A DNA stretch of 6,022 nt, taken from contig JACZVU010000164.1 in assembly GCA_022572485.1 (NCBI GenBank), positions 1-6,022 of the forward strand, given 5' to 3'. The position numbers and the translations under genes were made by a program. The notes below the pieces were generated by a model. The model ran no database searches, was not told where the DNA came from, and saw nothing but the letters and a program-made list of their open reading frames with translations. This DNA comes from Myxococcales bacterium (GTDB lineage Bacteria > Myxococcota_A > UBA9160 > SMWR01). Positions 1 to 6,022 of the stretch are shown here, piece by piece (position 1 is the first letter of the stretch; each line of letters starts with the position of its first letter).

Positions 1-882
1 GGCAAGAGTTTCATCGTCGCCAACCTGGCCGCGTCCCTGGCGCGAATGGGCTATCGGGTCGTCGCGGTCGACGGCGATCTCGAGGGCGCGAATCTCCATA
101 CCTGCGTGGGGATCCCCAGGCCGCGAGTCAGCCTGGCGGATTTTGTCGCTCAACGTGAAGAAGACCTCGGGAAGCTGGTCCTCGATACGCCGATCCCCAA
201 TCTGCAGTTGATTGCTGCAACCGATGGCAATCTCGCCACCCCCCAACCGACCCAGTCTCGTCGCGTTCGTCTGATGCGCGAGCTGCGCGAACTCGACGTT
301 GATTTCGTGTTCTTCGATCTTGGAGCCGGTACACACGCAGCGGTCATGGATTATTTCATGGTTGGCGATGACGGGGTGATCGTGATTGCGCCTGAGCCTA
401 CTTCGGTGGAGAACGCCTACGGGTTCGTCCGGGCTGCGTTCTATCGCCGCTTGCGGTTGGCGATGGCTTCGCACGACATGCGCAAGGTCGTCACGATCGC
501 GATGGATCAGCGAAACGAGCGAGGGATTCGCACTCCCCTCGAACTCCTTCGCGAGATTCAGACGCTCGATCCGATCGAGGGCGCGCGCTTTGTCGAAACG
601 ATGCGCGCGTTTCGTCCCCGCCTGATCATCAACGACGTTCGCACTGCCGAGGACATCAAGCTCGGGTTTTCAATCCAGAGCGTGTGTCGGAAGTTCTTCG
701 GGATCGAGGCCGAATATCTGGGCTACGTGAACCACGACGAATCGGCGCGCCGCAGTGTCCGCGCAAGGCGCCCACTCATCGATGCCTATCCGCGATCCGA
801 TGCCGCGATCTACATCTCCAGAATCGCCCGCAAGTTGTTGGCAGATGACGCGGCTGGCAGGCCCCGCGAAGGTTCGATTTGA
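1..882 (+). CDS. MinD/ParA-family P-loop ATPase, 5' end cut off by window edge
   Basis: The reading frame is open from the first base; the first residues are GKSFIVANLAASLA, the second half of a deviant Walker A motif (KGGxGKS/T), so the start codon and signature lysine lie just outside. 293 residues are visible. Next comes the switch region VDGDLEGANLHTCVG, the counterpart of the DADLGxANxxxxLG segment of MinD and FlhG, and then Walker B as FVFFDLGAGT. A stretch reading APEPTSVENAYGFVRAAFYR and a C-terminal part with GFSIQSVCRKFFGIEAEYLG resemble, from memory, a family common in deltaproteobacterial lineages and usually labelled only MinD/ParA. MinD-type ATPases dimerise on ATP and position or activate partner complexes. 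Here the partner could be the next gene, whose TTG start overlaps this stop codon. No flagellar genes are visible, so I do not call it FlhG. The family assignment is sure; the cellular role is unknown. Confidence 0.9.
   Translation, partial: GKSFIVANLAASLARMGYRVVAVDGDLEGANLHTCVGIPRPRVSLADFVAQREEDLGKLVLDTPIPNLQLIAATDGNLATPQPTQSRRVRLMRELRELDVDFVFFDLGAGTHAAVMDYFMVGDDGVIVIAPEPTSVENAYGFVRAAFYRRLRLAMASHDMRKVVTIAMDQRNERGIRTPLELLREIQTLDPIEGARFVETMRAFRPRLIINDVRTAEDIKLGFSIQSVCRKFFGIEAEYLGYVNHDESARRSVRARRPLIDAYPRSDAAIYISRIARKLLADDAAGRPREGSI
868..882 (+). promoter_or_regulatory. Ribosome binding site and TTGA stop/start overlap
   Basis: GAAGG at 868-872 lies 6 nt before a TTG start at 879, which overlaps the TGA stop of the ATPase gene at 880-882. 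This site decides the non-ATG start: it places the J-like domain right at the N-terminus, and the arrangement is typical of translational coupling. Confidence 0.65.
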
Positions 883-1520
883 AGCTCCTTTCCGAGCAGA
901 ACCACTACGAAATCCTGGAGACGCACCCGGCTGCGACGAGGGAGGCGATCGAGCGCGCCTACCGATTGGCGTTGGCGACCTACGCCGACGATTCGCTGGC
1001 CGGCTACTCGGTCTTCGCGGAGGGTGACGCCGCCGCGCTTCGAGAGCGGATCAAAGCGGCCTATCGGGTGCTCTCCGACAGCCGAATGAGAAGTGAGTAC
1101 GATGCGACACTGGAGGTCGATCGAGACGAGGACCCGCCGCCGGCAGAACCGAGTGCGCCGCTGGTCCCGGTTGAATCCACGATCGATGGAGGTCCTTTGC
1201 GGCCCCAAATGGCGGAGTTTGCACACCTCGACGACGGTACCGGAGACTTCGATGGCGAGCGCTTGAAACACTTCCGCATCCGCGGCGGAATGGAAATCGA
1301 AGACATCGCGAGAACCACGAAGATCAGCTCGACCTACCTTCGGTTCATCGAAGAAGAGCGCTTCGCCGATCTCCCCGATTCTGTCTACGTGCGGGGTTTC
1401 GTCACCGCTTACGCAAATTGTGTTGGATTGGAAGGGAAAGATGTCGCGGCGAGTTACATGAAGCGCTTCGACGAAGGCCGCGGAACGCGCCGCGAGGGGC
1501 AATTTTTCGAGAGCCGCTGA
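879..1520 (+). CDS. J-like domain plus RodZ-type helix-turn-helix protein
   Basis: A 213-aa protein with two recognisable domains. Residues 9-74 match a J domain: HYEILETHPAATREAIERAY at the front and IKAAYRVLSDSRMRSEYD at the end. The HPD tripeptide that activates DnaK is replaced by ADD in YADD (residues 35-38). A Pro- and acid-rich linker (about 80-122) leads to a RodZ/HTH_25-like domain (about 125-197) with GMEIEDIARTTKISSTYLRF and LPDSVYVRGFVTAYANCVGL. RodZ normally has a membrane helix after this domain; here only about 16 polar residues follow, so the protein should be cytoplasmic. The TTG start at 879 overlaps the upstream TGA (TTGA), and GAAGG at 868-872 sits 6 nt before it. This suggests coupled translation and probably a joint function with the ATPase. 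The domains are seen in the sequence; a role as adaptor between the ATPase and DNA or another protein is inference. Confidence 0.85.
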   Translation: MKLLSEQNHYEILETHPAATREAIERAYRLALATYADDSLAGYSVFAEGDAAALRERIKAAYRVLSDSRMRSEYDATLEVDRDEDPPPAEPSAPLVPVESTIDGGPLRPQMAEFAHLDDGTGDFDGERLKHFRIRGGMEIEDIARTTKISSTYLRFIEEERFADLPDSVYVRGFVTAYANCVGLEGKDVAASYMKRFDEGRGTRREGQFFESR

Positions 1521-1553
1521 ATTTCCCGCAGTGACATCACCGAGTAGTACCTC

Positions 1554-2489
1554 ATGGCAACCCTCCACTTCGTCATCGGCGAATCCGAAGCCGGCCAGCG
1601 ACTCGACAGCGCACTCGCTGCAGCCGCGGGAATCACGCGCTCGCAAGCCCGGCGCTGGATCGACGCCGATCGCGTCCGCGTCAATGATCGCTCCTGTCGA
1701 GCCAGTCAGCCCGTACGGGTGGGCGACGCTCTCGGCGTGACGCCTCCCGACCTCGCGAAGTCGCCGCTCGAGCCCGAGGCCATTGCTCTCGATGTTCTCT
1801 ACGAAGATGAAGATCTGATCGTCATCGACAAGCCAGCCGGGATGGTCGTCCATCCTGCTCCGGGGCACTCGAGCGGAACACTCGTGCACGCCCTACTCCA
1901 CCATTGCGGCAACCTCGCCGGCATTGGCGGAGTAGAGCGGCCGGGAATCGTCCACCGCCTGGATCGGGGAACTTCAGGTGTGTTGGTCGCCGCCAAGTGT
2001 GACGAAGCGCACCGCCACCTCTCAGAACAGTTTCACGAGCATACGATCGATCGCGTATACCGTGCGGTCGTTCGCGGCGCCCCCAGTGCCGATGAGGGGC
2101 GCGTCGATCGTGCGATTGGACGTCATCTGAAGGACCGCAAGCGCATGTCGGTGCGAGGCACGGCGCCCCGTGAGGCCCAGACCGCGTGGCGCGTAACGCG
2201 GCGTTTTCCAACGAGTCAGAGAGCGGAGCTCGACGTTTTCCCCGAGACCGGACGGACCCATCAGATCCGGGTTCATCTGGCTTCGATCGGGTTACCCATC
2301 GTCGGAGACACCGTTTACGGACGGTCTCGGAATCGAGAAGCAGGCCTGGGGCGCCCGGCTCTTCACGCGGCTGCTCTCGGTTTTGTGCACCCTCGCAGTG
2401 GGAAATTCATGCGGTTCGAGGCGCCACTTCCAGCTGATTTGGCGATGCTGCTCGCGACTTTCGAGCGGCGTGAGGGCATTCGAAAGTGA
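1554..2489 (+). CDS. rluD: 23S rRNA pseudouridine synthase, RluD type
   Basis: A 311-aa RluA/RluD-family enzyme of normal length. An N-terminal S4 RNA-binding domain (about 16-62) starts with QRLDSALA and includes SQARRWIDADRVRVND. The catalytic domain begins with YEDEDLIVIDKPAGMVVHPA (83-102). The catalytic motif HRLDRGTSG is at 134-142, with Asp137 as nucleophile. The later motif GRTHQIRVHLASIGLPIVGD (233-252) is also intact. In E. coli RluD makes pseudouridines 1911, 1915 and 1917 in helix 69 of 23S rRNA, which supports late 50S assembly. The S4 domain and overall layout favour RluD, but RluC-like substrate choice cannot be excluded. The ATG at 1554 is the first start after an in-frame TAG at 1545 and has no strong Shine-Dalgarno. 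It lies 33 nt after the HTH gene and overlaps pgeF by 4 nt, so it probably shares their transcript. Confidence 0.93.
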   Translation: MATLHFVIGESEAGQRLDSALAAAAGITRSQARRWIDADRVRVNDRSCRASQPVRVGDALGVTPPDLAKSPLEPEAIALDVLYEDEDLIVIDKPAGMVVHPAPGHSSGTLVHALLHHCGNLAGIGGVERPGIVHRLDRGTSGVLVAAKCDEAHRHLSEQFHEHTIDRVYRAVVRGAPSADEGRVDRAIGRHLKDRKRMSVRGTAPREAQTAWRVTRRFPTSQRAELDVFPETGRTHQIRVHLASIGLPIVGDTVYGRSRNREAGLGRPALHAAALGFVHPRSGKFMRFEAPLPADLAMLLATFERREGIRK

Positions 2490-3172
2490 ACGCGCCGCAG
2501 CTGCTTCGACACGCGCTGTTGTCGAGCATCGGAGTGGATCACGGTTTCGGCCTGCGCGGCTTTGCGGAGCTCGTGGGCTTGCGATGCCCGCGGCAGGTAC
2601 ACGGTGTTGCGGTTGCCACCGCGCAACAGTGCGCAGGGCAGGACCCGCCTCCTGAGGCGGATGCGGTGGTTTCAGAGCAGGTCGGCGTGCGCGTGGCGGT
2701 GGTGACCGCCGATTGTTTGCCGATCTTGCTCGCTGGCGATCGCGGGCGCGTGGTTGCTGCCATTCACGCCGGCTGGCGCGGACTTGCGGGCGGTGTGATC
2801 AGCACTTGTCTGGCCGCTCTGCGGGAGCGATTGGGGAAATCGGAAGGGGTTACCGCGGTGATCGGTCCCCACATTGGGAAATGCTGCTACGAGGTGGATG
2901 AACCGGTGCTGAGTGCCCTTGAGGAGCGTTTTTCCAGAACACTTCCGCGTGCTTTGCGTCAAACGCGCCCCGGTCGCGCCCAGCTCGATCTCGGCCTGCT
3001 GGCGCGGGAAGCCCTGCGTGCAGAAGAAATCGAAAGCGCCCGGATCGGATTCTTAGCAGGCGTCTGCACGGCCTGTGACGCCGAGCGCTTCTACTCCTAT
3101 CGGCGAGAGGGCCCCGGAACCGGCCGCCTCGTGCACTTCATTGCCGCAGGCGCTCCGATCGCAGAGGGTTGA
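2486..3172 (+). CDS. pgeF: PgeF / YfiH / LACC1-family enzyme (peptidoglycan editing factor, purine nucleoside phosphorylase type)
   Basis: A 228-aa protein with the hallmarks of the DUF152 (YfiH/YlmD/LACC1) family. The metal-binding and active-site set is complete: His39 in RQVHG, Cys77 in TADC and His94 in IHAGWRG. The 17-residue spacing between the last two equals that of E. coli YfiH. Further family motifs are IGPHIGKCCYEV (126-137) and a C-terminal YSYRREGPGTGRLVHFI. Family members act as purine nucleoside phosphorylases and adenosine deaminases. In E. coli PgeF also prevents L-Ser from replacing L-Ala in peptidoglycan precursors; which role applies here cannot be read from sequence. The segment before His39 is about 32 residues shorter than in E. 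coli, because the usual RxGGVS...NLG loop is missing. The GTG start overlaps the rluD stop (GTGA), with GAGGG at 2472-2476 as ribosome binding site. rluD-pgeF adjacency is a common bacterial arrangement. Confidence 0.9.
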   Translation: MNAPQLLRHALLSSIGVDHGFGLRGFAELVGLRCPRQVHGVAVATAQQCAGQDPPPEADAVVSEQVGVRVAVVTADCLPILLAGDRGRVVAAIHAGWRGLAGGVISTCLAALRERLGKSEGVTAVIGPHIGKCCYEVDEPVLSALEERFSRTLPRALRQTRPGRAQLDLGLLAREALRAEEIESARIGFLAGVCTACDAERFYSYRREGPGTGRLVHFIAAGAPIAEG

Positions 3173-3197
3173 CACCGCTAATGGGTGGCCTTACGCT
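3169..3197 (+). promoter_or_regulatory. Putative sigma-70-type promoter for rho
   Basis: TTGACA at 3169-3174 is a perfect -35 consensus that overlaps the pgeF stop codon. After 17 nt comes TACGCT at 3192-3197, a -10 that keeps the three most conserved positions (T, A and final T) but not the middle three. Transcription would start near 3204 and give a leader of about 450 nt before rho. The call rests on motif match and position only. Confidence 0.5.
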
Positions 3198-3203
3198 TTG
3201 GTT

Positions 3204-3652
3204 GCTTTCCCCGTCAGACCGGTTGCGGACTCGCCTCGCTATACGCGGAAATCGGCGACCCAAGTCGTTCTGAGAGACTCCATCTGATTCGGTTACTCCC
3301 AAGCGATTGAAATCTGGCAGTAAATGGATCGGAATGGGATGGATCGAGATCGAAATGGTTGCTACGTGAGTCTGAGCAAGTCCGGGACTCTACAATATAG
3401 GTCAACTTATGAGCATGGATAGCCGAACAGGAAGTTAGAACCGAACCCTTCATATCCCTCCGGAGGACCGAGTCCTTGCGTTGAGCGAGCGTGGGTTCCA
3501 CGGCCGCTATCAACAAATCCCCTCAAGTCCGGCACTGATTGATTTCCTGCCTTTTTGAAACATCCACCCCATTTCAGGGCAAATTTCAGCAAACAAGAAC
3601 CCGAAACTCAAAACCCAATACAACCCTCAACAGAAAAAAGAGAGATCATCCC
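3204..3652 (+). promoter_or_regulatory. Long rho 5' leader, no convincing gene
   Basis: This stretch is visibly more AT-rich than the genes around it. I find no supported protein or RNA gene. It holds two copies of ATGGATCG (3324-3331 and 3339-3346), a weak second -10-like TACAAT at 3391 without a good -35, and a 9-codon ATG ORF at 3409-3438. It also holds a perfect palindrome CCTCCGGAGG (3457-3466), which runs into a small hairpin (AGGAC/GTCCT, 3464-3476), and a hairpin CGTGG/CCACG (3490-3502). The last 100 nt are rich in C and poor in G. E. coli rho has a long leader in which Rho terminates its own transcription; this region has the position and composition for the same job, which is inference. 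Confidence 0.45.
3551..3630 (+). promoter_or_regulatory. C-rich, G-poor tract, candidate rut site for Rho autoregulation
   Basis: By hand count these 80 nt contain 26 C and only 7 G, in a window that is otherwise balanced and GC-rich. The RNA would be largely unstructured, with many YC dinucleotides, which is what the primary RNA-binding site of Rho prefers. It ends about 20 nt before the chosen rho start. Confidence 0.45.
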
Positions 3653-3655
3653 GTG
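3639..3655 (+). promoter_or_regulatory. Ribosome binding site that sets the rho GTG start
   Basis: AGAGAG at 3639-3644, inside a purine run, lies 8 nt before GTG at 3653. The frame stays open upstream to a TTG at 3539, but that codon has no ribosome binding site and its extra 38 codons fall in the C-rich leader. The in-frame ATGs at 3782 and 3851 also lack a good site. ATG 3851 aligns with the E. coli Rho start and is the main alternative. Confidence 0.6.
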
Positions 3656-5098
3656 GGTAGTCACCGCTCTAGCGATTCCAACTCCAACCAAGGCCGATCC
3701 AGGCGAGGTCGTTCCCGCCGCTCTCGCGGAGGAAACGGTGCCAACGGAAACCAGGTTCCGAGTGAGCATCACCGCCAGCAGATGTCGGATTTTCCGGACG
3801 ACGAGCCCTACGAGGAAGAGATCGAGGACGACGATCCCAACGCCGAGCGGATGAACGTGATGGAGTTGAAGCAGAGGTCGATGGAAGGCCTCGTGGAACT
3901 CGCTGAGTTGCTCACGGTCGAAAACGCGGCCGGACTGCGCAAGCAGGATCTGGTCTTCGAAATTCTGAAAGCCCAGACCGAGAAGAATGGGAAGATCTAC
4001 GCGGAGGGTGTGCTCGAAACCCTGCCGGATGGATTTGGATTTTTGCGCGCTCCGGACCAGAACTATCTTGCTGGGCCGGACGACGTCTATGTCTCACCGT
4101 CGCAGATCCGGCGCTTCAGTCTGCGGACTGGCGATACAGTGCTCGGTCAGATTCGTCCGCCCAAGGAGGGCGAGCGCTACTTCGCGCTCCTCAAGGTCAA
4201 CTCGATCAACCTCGAGCCGCCGGAAGCGGCGCGCCACAAGATCCTCTTCGACAACCTCACGCCGCTCTATCCGGAGGAGAAGTTCAACCTCGAGTCGAAG
4301 AAGGGCGGTATCACCACCCGCATCATCGATCTGATTGCGCCAATCGGGAAAGGCCAGCGCGCCTTGATCACGTCGCCTCCGAAGGCAGGCAAGACGATGA
4401 TCCTCAAGGATATCGCGAATGCGATCGCCGAAAATCATCCCGAAGTCATCCTCATCGTACTGCTGATCGACGAACGGCCCGAGGAAGTCACGGACATGAT
4501 GCGCAACGTCAAGGCCGAAGTGATTTCGTCGACGTTCGACGAGCCCGCCACCCGCCACGTCCAGGTCGCCGACATGGTGATCGAGAAGGCGCGGCGCATG
4601 ACGGAGCACAAGCGCGACGTCGTGATCCTGCTCGATTCGATTACGCGCCTGGCGCGGGCCCACAACACCGTGGTCCCCCACTCCGGGAAGATCCTCTCCG
4701 GAGGTGTCGACTCGAACGCGCTCCACAAGCCGAAGCGTTTTTTTGGTGCGGCTCGCAACGTAGAAGAGGGCGGCAGCCTTACGATCATCGGGACCGCGCT
4801 GATCGACACGGGCTCCCGCATGGACGAGGTGATCTTCGAGGAGTTCAAGGGCACTGGAAACAGCGAGATCGTACTCGACAGGAAGCTGGCGGATCGGCGC
4901 ACCTACCCTGCGATCGACATCAACCGATCAGCAACCCGGCGGGAAGAGTTGCTGTTGCCCGAAGCGACGCTCCACCGCATGATCATTCTGCGCAAAGTCC
5001 TCTCGCCGCTGAGCGCGGTGGATTCGATGGAGTTTCTGCTCGAGAAGGTCAAGGCGACCGAATCCAACGAGGAATTTCTCGCGTCGATGAATTCCTGA
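3653..5098 (+). CDS. rho: Transcription termination factor Rho
   Basis: A hexameric RNA-dependent ATPase/translocase that releases RNA polymerase; 481 aa from the GTG start. Rho_N is at about 67-110 ([20 protein letters not shown]). The cold-shock-like RNA-binding domain is at about 118-186, with [20 protein letters not shown] and [11 protein letters not shown]. The ATPase core has the P-loop PPKAGKT at 242-248 (Lys247), [10 protein letters not shown] with Glu274, and Walker [16 protein letters not shown] with Asp328. These are offset by exactly 63 from E. coli Lys184, Glu211 and Asp265. [20 protein letters not shown] and [20 protein letters not shown] are near-universal Rho segments. Compared with E. 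coli (419 aa) there is an extra N-terminal tail of about 66 residues: an Arg/Ser/Gly-rich part (7 Arg in residues 15-25), then an acidic part (11 of 16 residues Asp/Glu, 46-61). Function is certain; only the start is open. The long leader suggests autoregulation. Confidence 0.96.
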   Translation: MGSHRSSDSNSNQGRSRRGRSRRSRGGNGANGNQVPSEHHRQQMSDFPDDEPYEEEIEDDDPNAERMNVMELKQRSMEGLVELAELLTVENAAGLRKQDLVFEILKAQTEKNGKIYAEGVLETLPDGFGFLRAPDQNYLAGPDDVYVSPSQIRRFSLRTGDTVLGQIRPPKEGERYFALLKVNSINLEPPEAARHKILFDNLTPLYPEEKFNLESKKGGITTRIIDLIAPIGKGQRALITSPPKAGKTMILKDIANAIAENHPEVILIVLLIDERPEEVTDMMRNVKAEVISSTFDEPATRHVQVADMVIEKARRMTEHKRDVVILLDSITRLARAHNTVVPHSGKILSGGVDSNALHKPKRFFGAARNVEEGGSLTIIGTALIDTGSRMDEVIFEEFKGTGNSEIVLDRKLADRRTYPAIDINRSATRREELLLPEATLHRMIILRKVLSPLSAVDSMEFLLEKVKATESNEEFLASMNS

Positions 5099-5175
5099 TC
5101 GCCGGTCTTTCCTGAGTTCAGCGAAGCGAGCGTCTCACCCCTGATTGGTGTCCACCGGGACGGGCCCCCTAGGAA

Positions 5176-5198
5176 GCGTGACCCGCGATGGGTCGCGC
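5176..5198 (+). other. Strong RNA hairpin, 9-bp stem with 5-nt loop
   Basis: GCGTGACCC at 5176-5184 pairs with GGGTCGCGC at 5190-5198 around the loop GCGAT, with one G-U wobble. It is the most stable simple stem I see in the intergenic DNA. No U-tract follows, so it may be a processing or mRNA-stability element, or an attenuator for prfA. Confidence 0.5.
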
Positions 5199-5214
5199 GA
5201 CGCCGCGTACGCTT

Positions 5215-5227
5215 TGGCCGAAGGCCA
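5215..5227 (+). other. Hairpin TGGCC-GAA-GGCCA
   Basis: A perfect 5-bp inverted repeat around a GAA loop, the second hairpin of the spacer series. No T-run follows it. Confidence 0.35.
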
Positions 5228-5230
5228 GTG

Positions 5231-5250
5231 CGCAGCTAGTGTTGGCTGCG
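5231..5250 (+). other. Hairpin CGCAGC / GCTGCG with 8-nt loop
   Basis: A perfect 6-bp inverted repeat only 3 nt after the previous hairpin. A third small repeat (CGAC-GCGT-GTCG, 5257-5268) follows and touches the weak GGGA ribosome binding site of prfA, so folding here could affect RF1 translation. Confidence 0.35.
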
Positions 5251-5277
5251 GCGCTACGACGCGTGTCGGGACGGGCG

Positions 5278-6022
5278 ATGTCGGATCTCCTGGACAAGAT
5301 TTCGGTTTCTGAAGCGAAAGTGGATCAGCTCGAGGAAAAACTCGCTGATCCCGCCGTTGTCCGTTCTCCCGCCGAATACGCGTCCGTCGCCAAGGATCTC
5401 TCGCGGGTGCGACCGCTGGCCGAAGCCAGCGCTCGCTATCGGCAGCTGCTCACCGAAATCGAAGACGCCCGGGCAATGCTCGACGACGACGACGGTGAAG
5501 TGCGCGAGCTCGCTGAGACCGAGCTGGCGGAACTCGAAGGCCGGCAGACCGCGGTCGAGCGTGAGATTCGTCTGCTACTCGCCCCGAAGGATCCCAACGA
5601 GGAGAAGAACGCCATTCTCGAGATCCGCGCGGGAACCGGAGGGGACGAAGCCGCACTCTTTGCTGCAGACCTCTTTCGCATGTATTGCCGTTACGCGGAG
5701 GCGCGCGGCTGGAAGGTCGAGCCGCTTTCGATTTCCTACACCGATGGTGGCGGAATTCGCGAGGCCATTGTCAGCGTAGAGGGCAAAGAGGCCTTCGGCC
5801 GGCTTCGCTACGAGTGCGGTGTGCATCGGGTGCAGCGCGTCCCGACCACCGAGTCCCAAGGTCGCATCCACACTTCTACGGTCACTGTGGCGGTGCTGCC
5901 GGAAGCGAAAGAGGTCGATATCGAGATCGACCCAAACGATCTGCGGATCGATCGATTCCGCTCGTCGGGTCCTGGCGGGCAGAGCGTCAACACGACCGAC
6001 TCCGCGATACGCATCACGCACC
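5278..6022 (+). CDS. prfA: Peptide chain release factor 1 (RF1), 3' end cut off by window edge
   Basis: RF1 reads UAA and UAG stop codons and triggers peptide release on the ribosome. 248 complete codons are visible with no stop. The N-terminal coiled part (about 1-100) matches RF1, followed by [20 protein letters not shown] and [20 protein letters not shown]. The stop-codon-reading tripeptide is PTT at 189-191 in [17 protein letters not shown], which fits the PxT motif of RF1 rather than the SPF motif of RF2. The catalytic GGQ is at residues 233-235 in [20 protein letters not shown], the same numbering as E. coli RF1, which supports ATG 5278 as start. The ribosome binding site is weak (GGGA, 5268-5271). 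In many bacteria prmC, which methylates the GGQ glutamine, follows prfA; the window ends before it could be seen. Confidence 0.95.
   Translation, partial: MSDLLDKISVSEAKVDQLEEKLADPAVVRSPAEYASVAKDLSRVRPLAEASARYRQLLTEIEDARAMLDDDDGEVRELAETELAELEGRQTAVEREIRLLLAPKDPNEEKNAILEIRAGTGGDEAALFAADLFRMYCRYAEARGWKVEPLSISYTDGGGIREAIVSVEGKEAFGRLRYECGVHRVQRVPTTESQGRIHTSTVTVAVLPEAKEVDIEIDPNDLRIDRFRSSGPGGQSVNTTDSAIRITH

Larger units (their letters stand above)
5099..5277 (+). other. rho-prfA spacer with a run of inverted repeats, no gene
   Basis: This 179-nt gap contains no supported ORF. It is too short for rpmE (ribosomal protein L31), which lies between rho and prfA in many bacteria. The first half (5099-5170) shows nothing clear. 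The second half holds four inverted repeats in a row, the strongest at 5176-5198, and an 8-bp palindrome GCGTACGC at 5205-5212. No T-run follows any of them, so a classical intrinsic terminator is not supported. Confidence 0.5.

Noticed and set aside
810..1889. 359-aa open frame on the minus strand
   Set aside because: It lies opposite the HTH gene and the start of rluD, both of which have clear domains; its own translation shows no recognisable motif. Long antisense frames are expected in GC-rich coding DNA.
3391..3396. TACAAT as a second rho promoter
   Set aside because: It is a good -10, but no acceptable -35 or extended TG element lies at 16-18 nt.
3491..3538. 15-codon GTG ORF in the rho leader
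   Set aside because: It has no properly spaced ribosome binding site and overlaps the CGTGG/CCACG hairpin; no sign of coding.
3539..3652. Upstream TTG start for rho at 3539
   Set aside because: No ribosome binding site precedes it, and the extra 38 residues come from the C-rich leader and look non-coding. GTG 3653 has a purine-rich site at good spacing.
4094..4726. 210-aa open frame on the minus strand
   Set aside because: It lies entirely opposite the conserved core of rho; its composition mirrors rho codons and shows no domain.
5188..5277. In-frame ATG at 5188 that would add 30 residues to RF1
   Set aside because: ATG 5278 aligns with the E. coli RF1 start and puts GGQ at the same residue number. 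The extra stretch lies in the hairpin region, and the nearest AGGA is 13 nt away.
5357..5779. 140-aa open frame on the plus strand inside prfA
   Set aside because: It is in the wrong frame; the frame from 5278 gives unmistakable RF1 over the same bases.

Overview
The window carries six genes, all on the + strand: two are cut by the window edges and four are complete. The DNA is GC-rich, starts include TTG and GTG, and several genes are translationally coupled. A MinD/ParA-type ATPase followed by a J-like/RodZ-type HTH protein, together with the housekeeping set rluD, pgeF, rho and prfA, points to a bacterium of the former Deltaproteobacteria (Desulfobacterota, Myxococcota, Binatota or a relative). 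This placement rests on recalled family resemblance, not on a search.

Layout. Positions 1-882 hold the 3' part of a MinD/ParA-family P-loop ATPase; the window begins inside its Walker A motif. Positions 879-1520 hold a small cytoplasmic protein with a J-like domain that lacks HPD, followed by a RodZ-type helix-turn-helix. It is joined to the ATPase by a 4-nt stop/start overlap. Positions 1554-2489 encode the RluD-type 23S rRNA pseudouridine synthase, and 2486-3172 encode PgeF (YfiH/LACC1 family), again with a 4-nt overlap. These four genes look like one transcription unit.

A perfect TTGACA box overlaps the pgeF stop codon and begins a 480-nt gap. The gap ends in a C-rich, G-poor tract just before rho. 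This looks like a promoter plus a long leader through which Rho could control its own synthesis. Rho follows (start taken as GTG at 3653, 481 aa), with all core motifs and an extra N-terminal tail of about 66 residues, basic and then acidic. A 179-nt spacer rich in inverted repeats separates rho from prfA (RF1), which runs off the right edge just after the GGQ motif.

How the genes relate. rluD, rho and prfA serve rRNA modification, transcription termination and translation termination, and pgeF is a cell-wall quality-control or purine-salvage enzyme. The ATPase/HTH pair is the least understood part and the best candidate for an uncharacterised module. I see no mobile elements, CRISPR arrays, tRNAs or rRNAs. 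Most of the window is ordinary core genome; the points of interest are the ATPase/J-HTH pair, the rho leader and tail, and the structured rho-prfA spacer.
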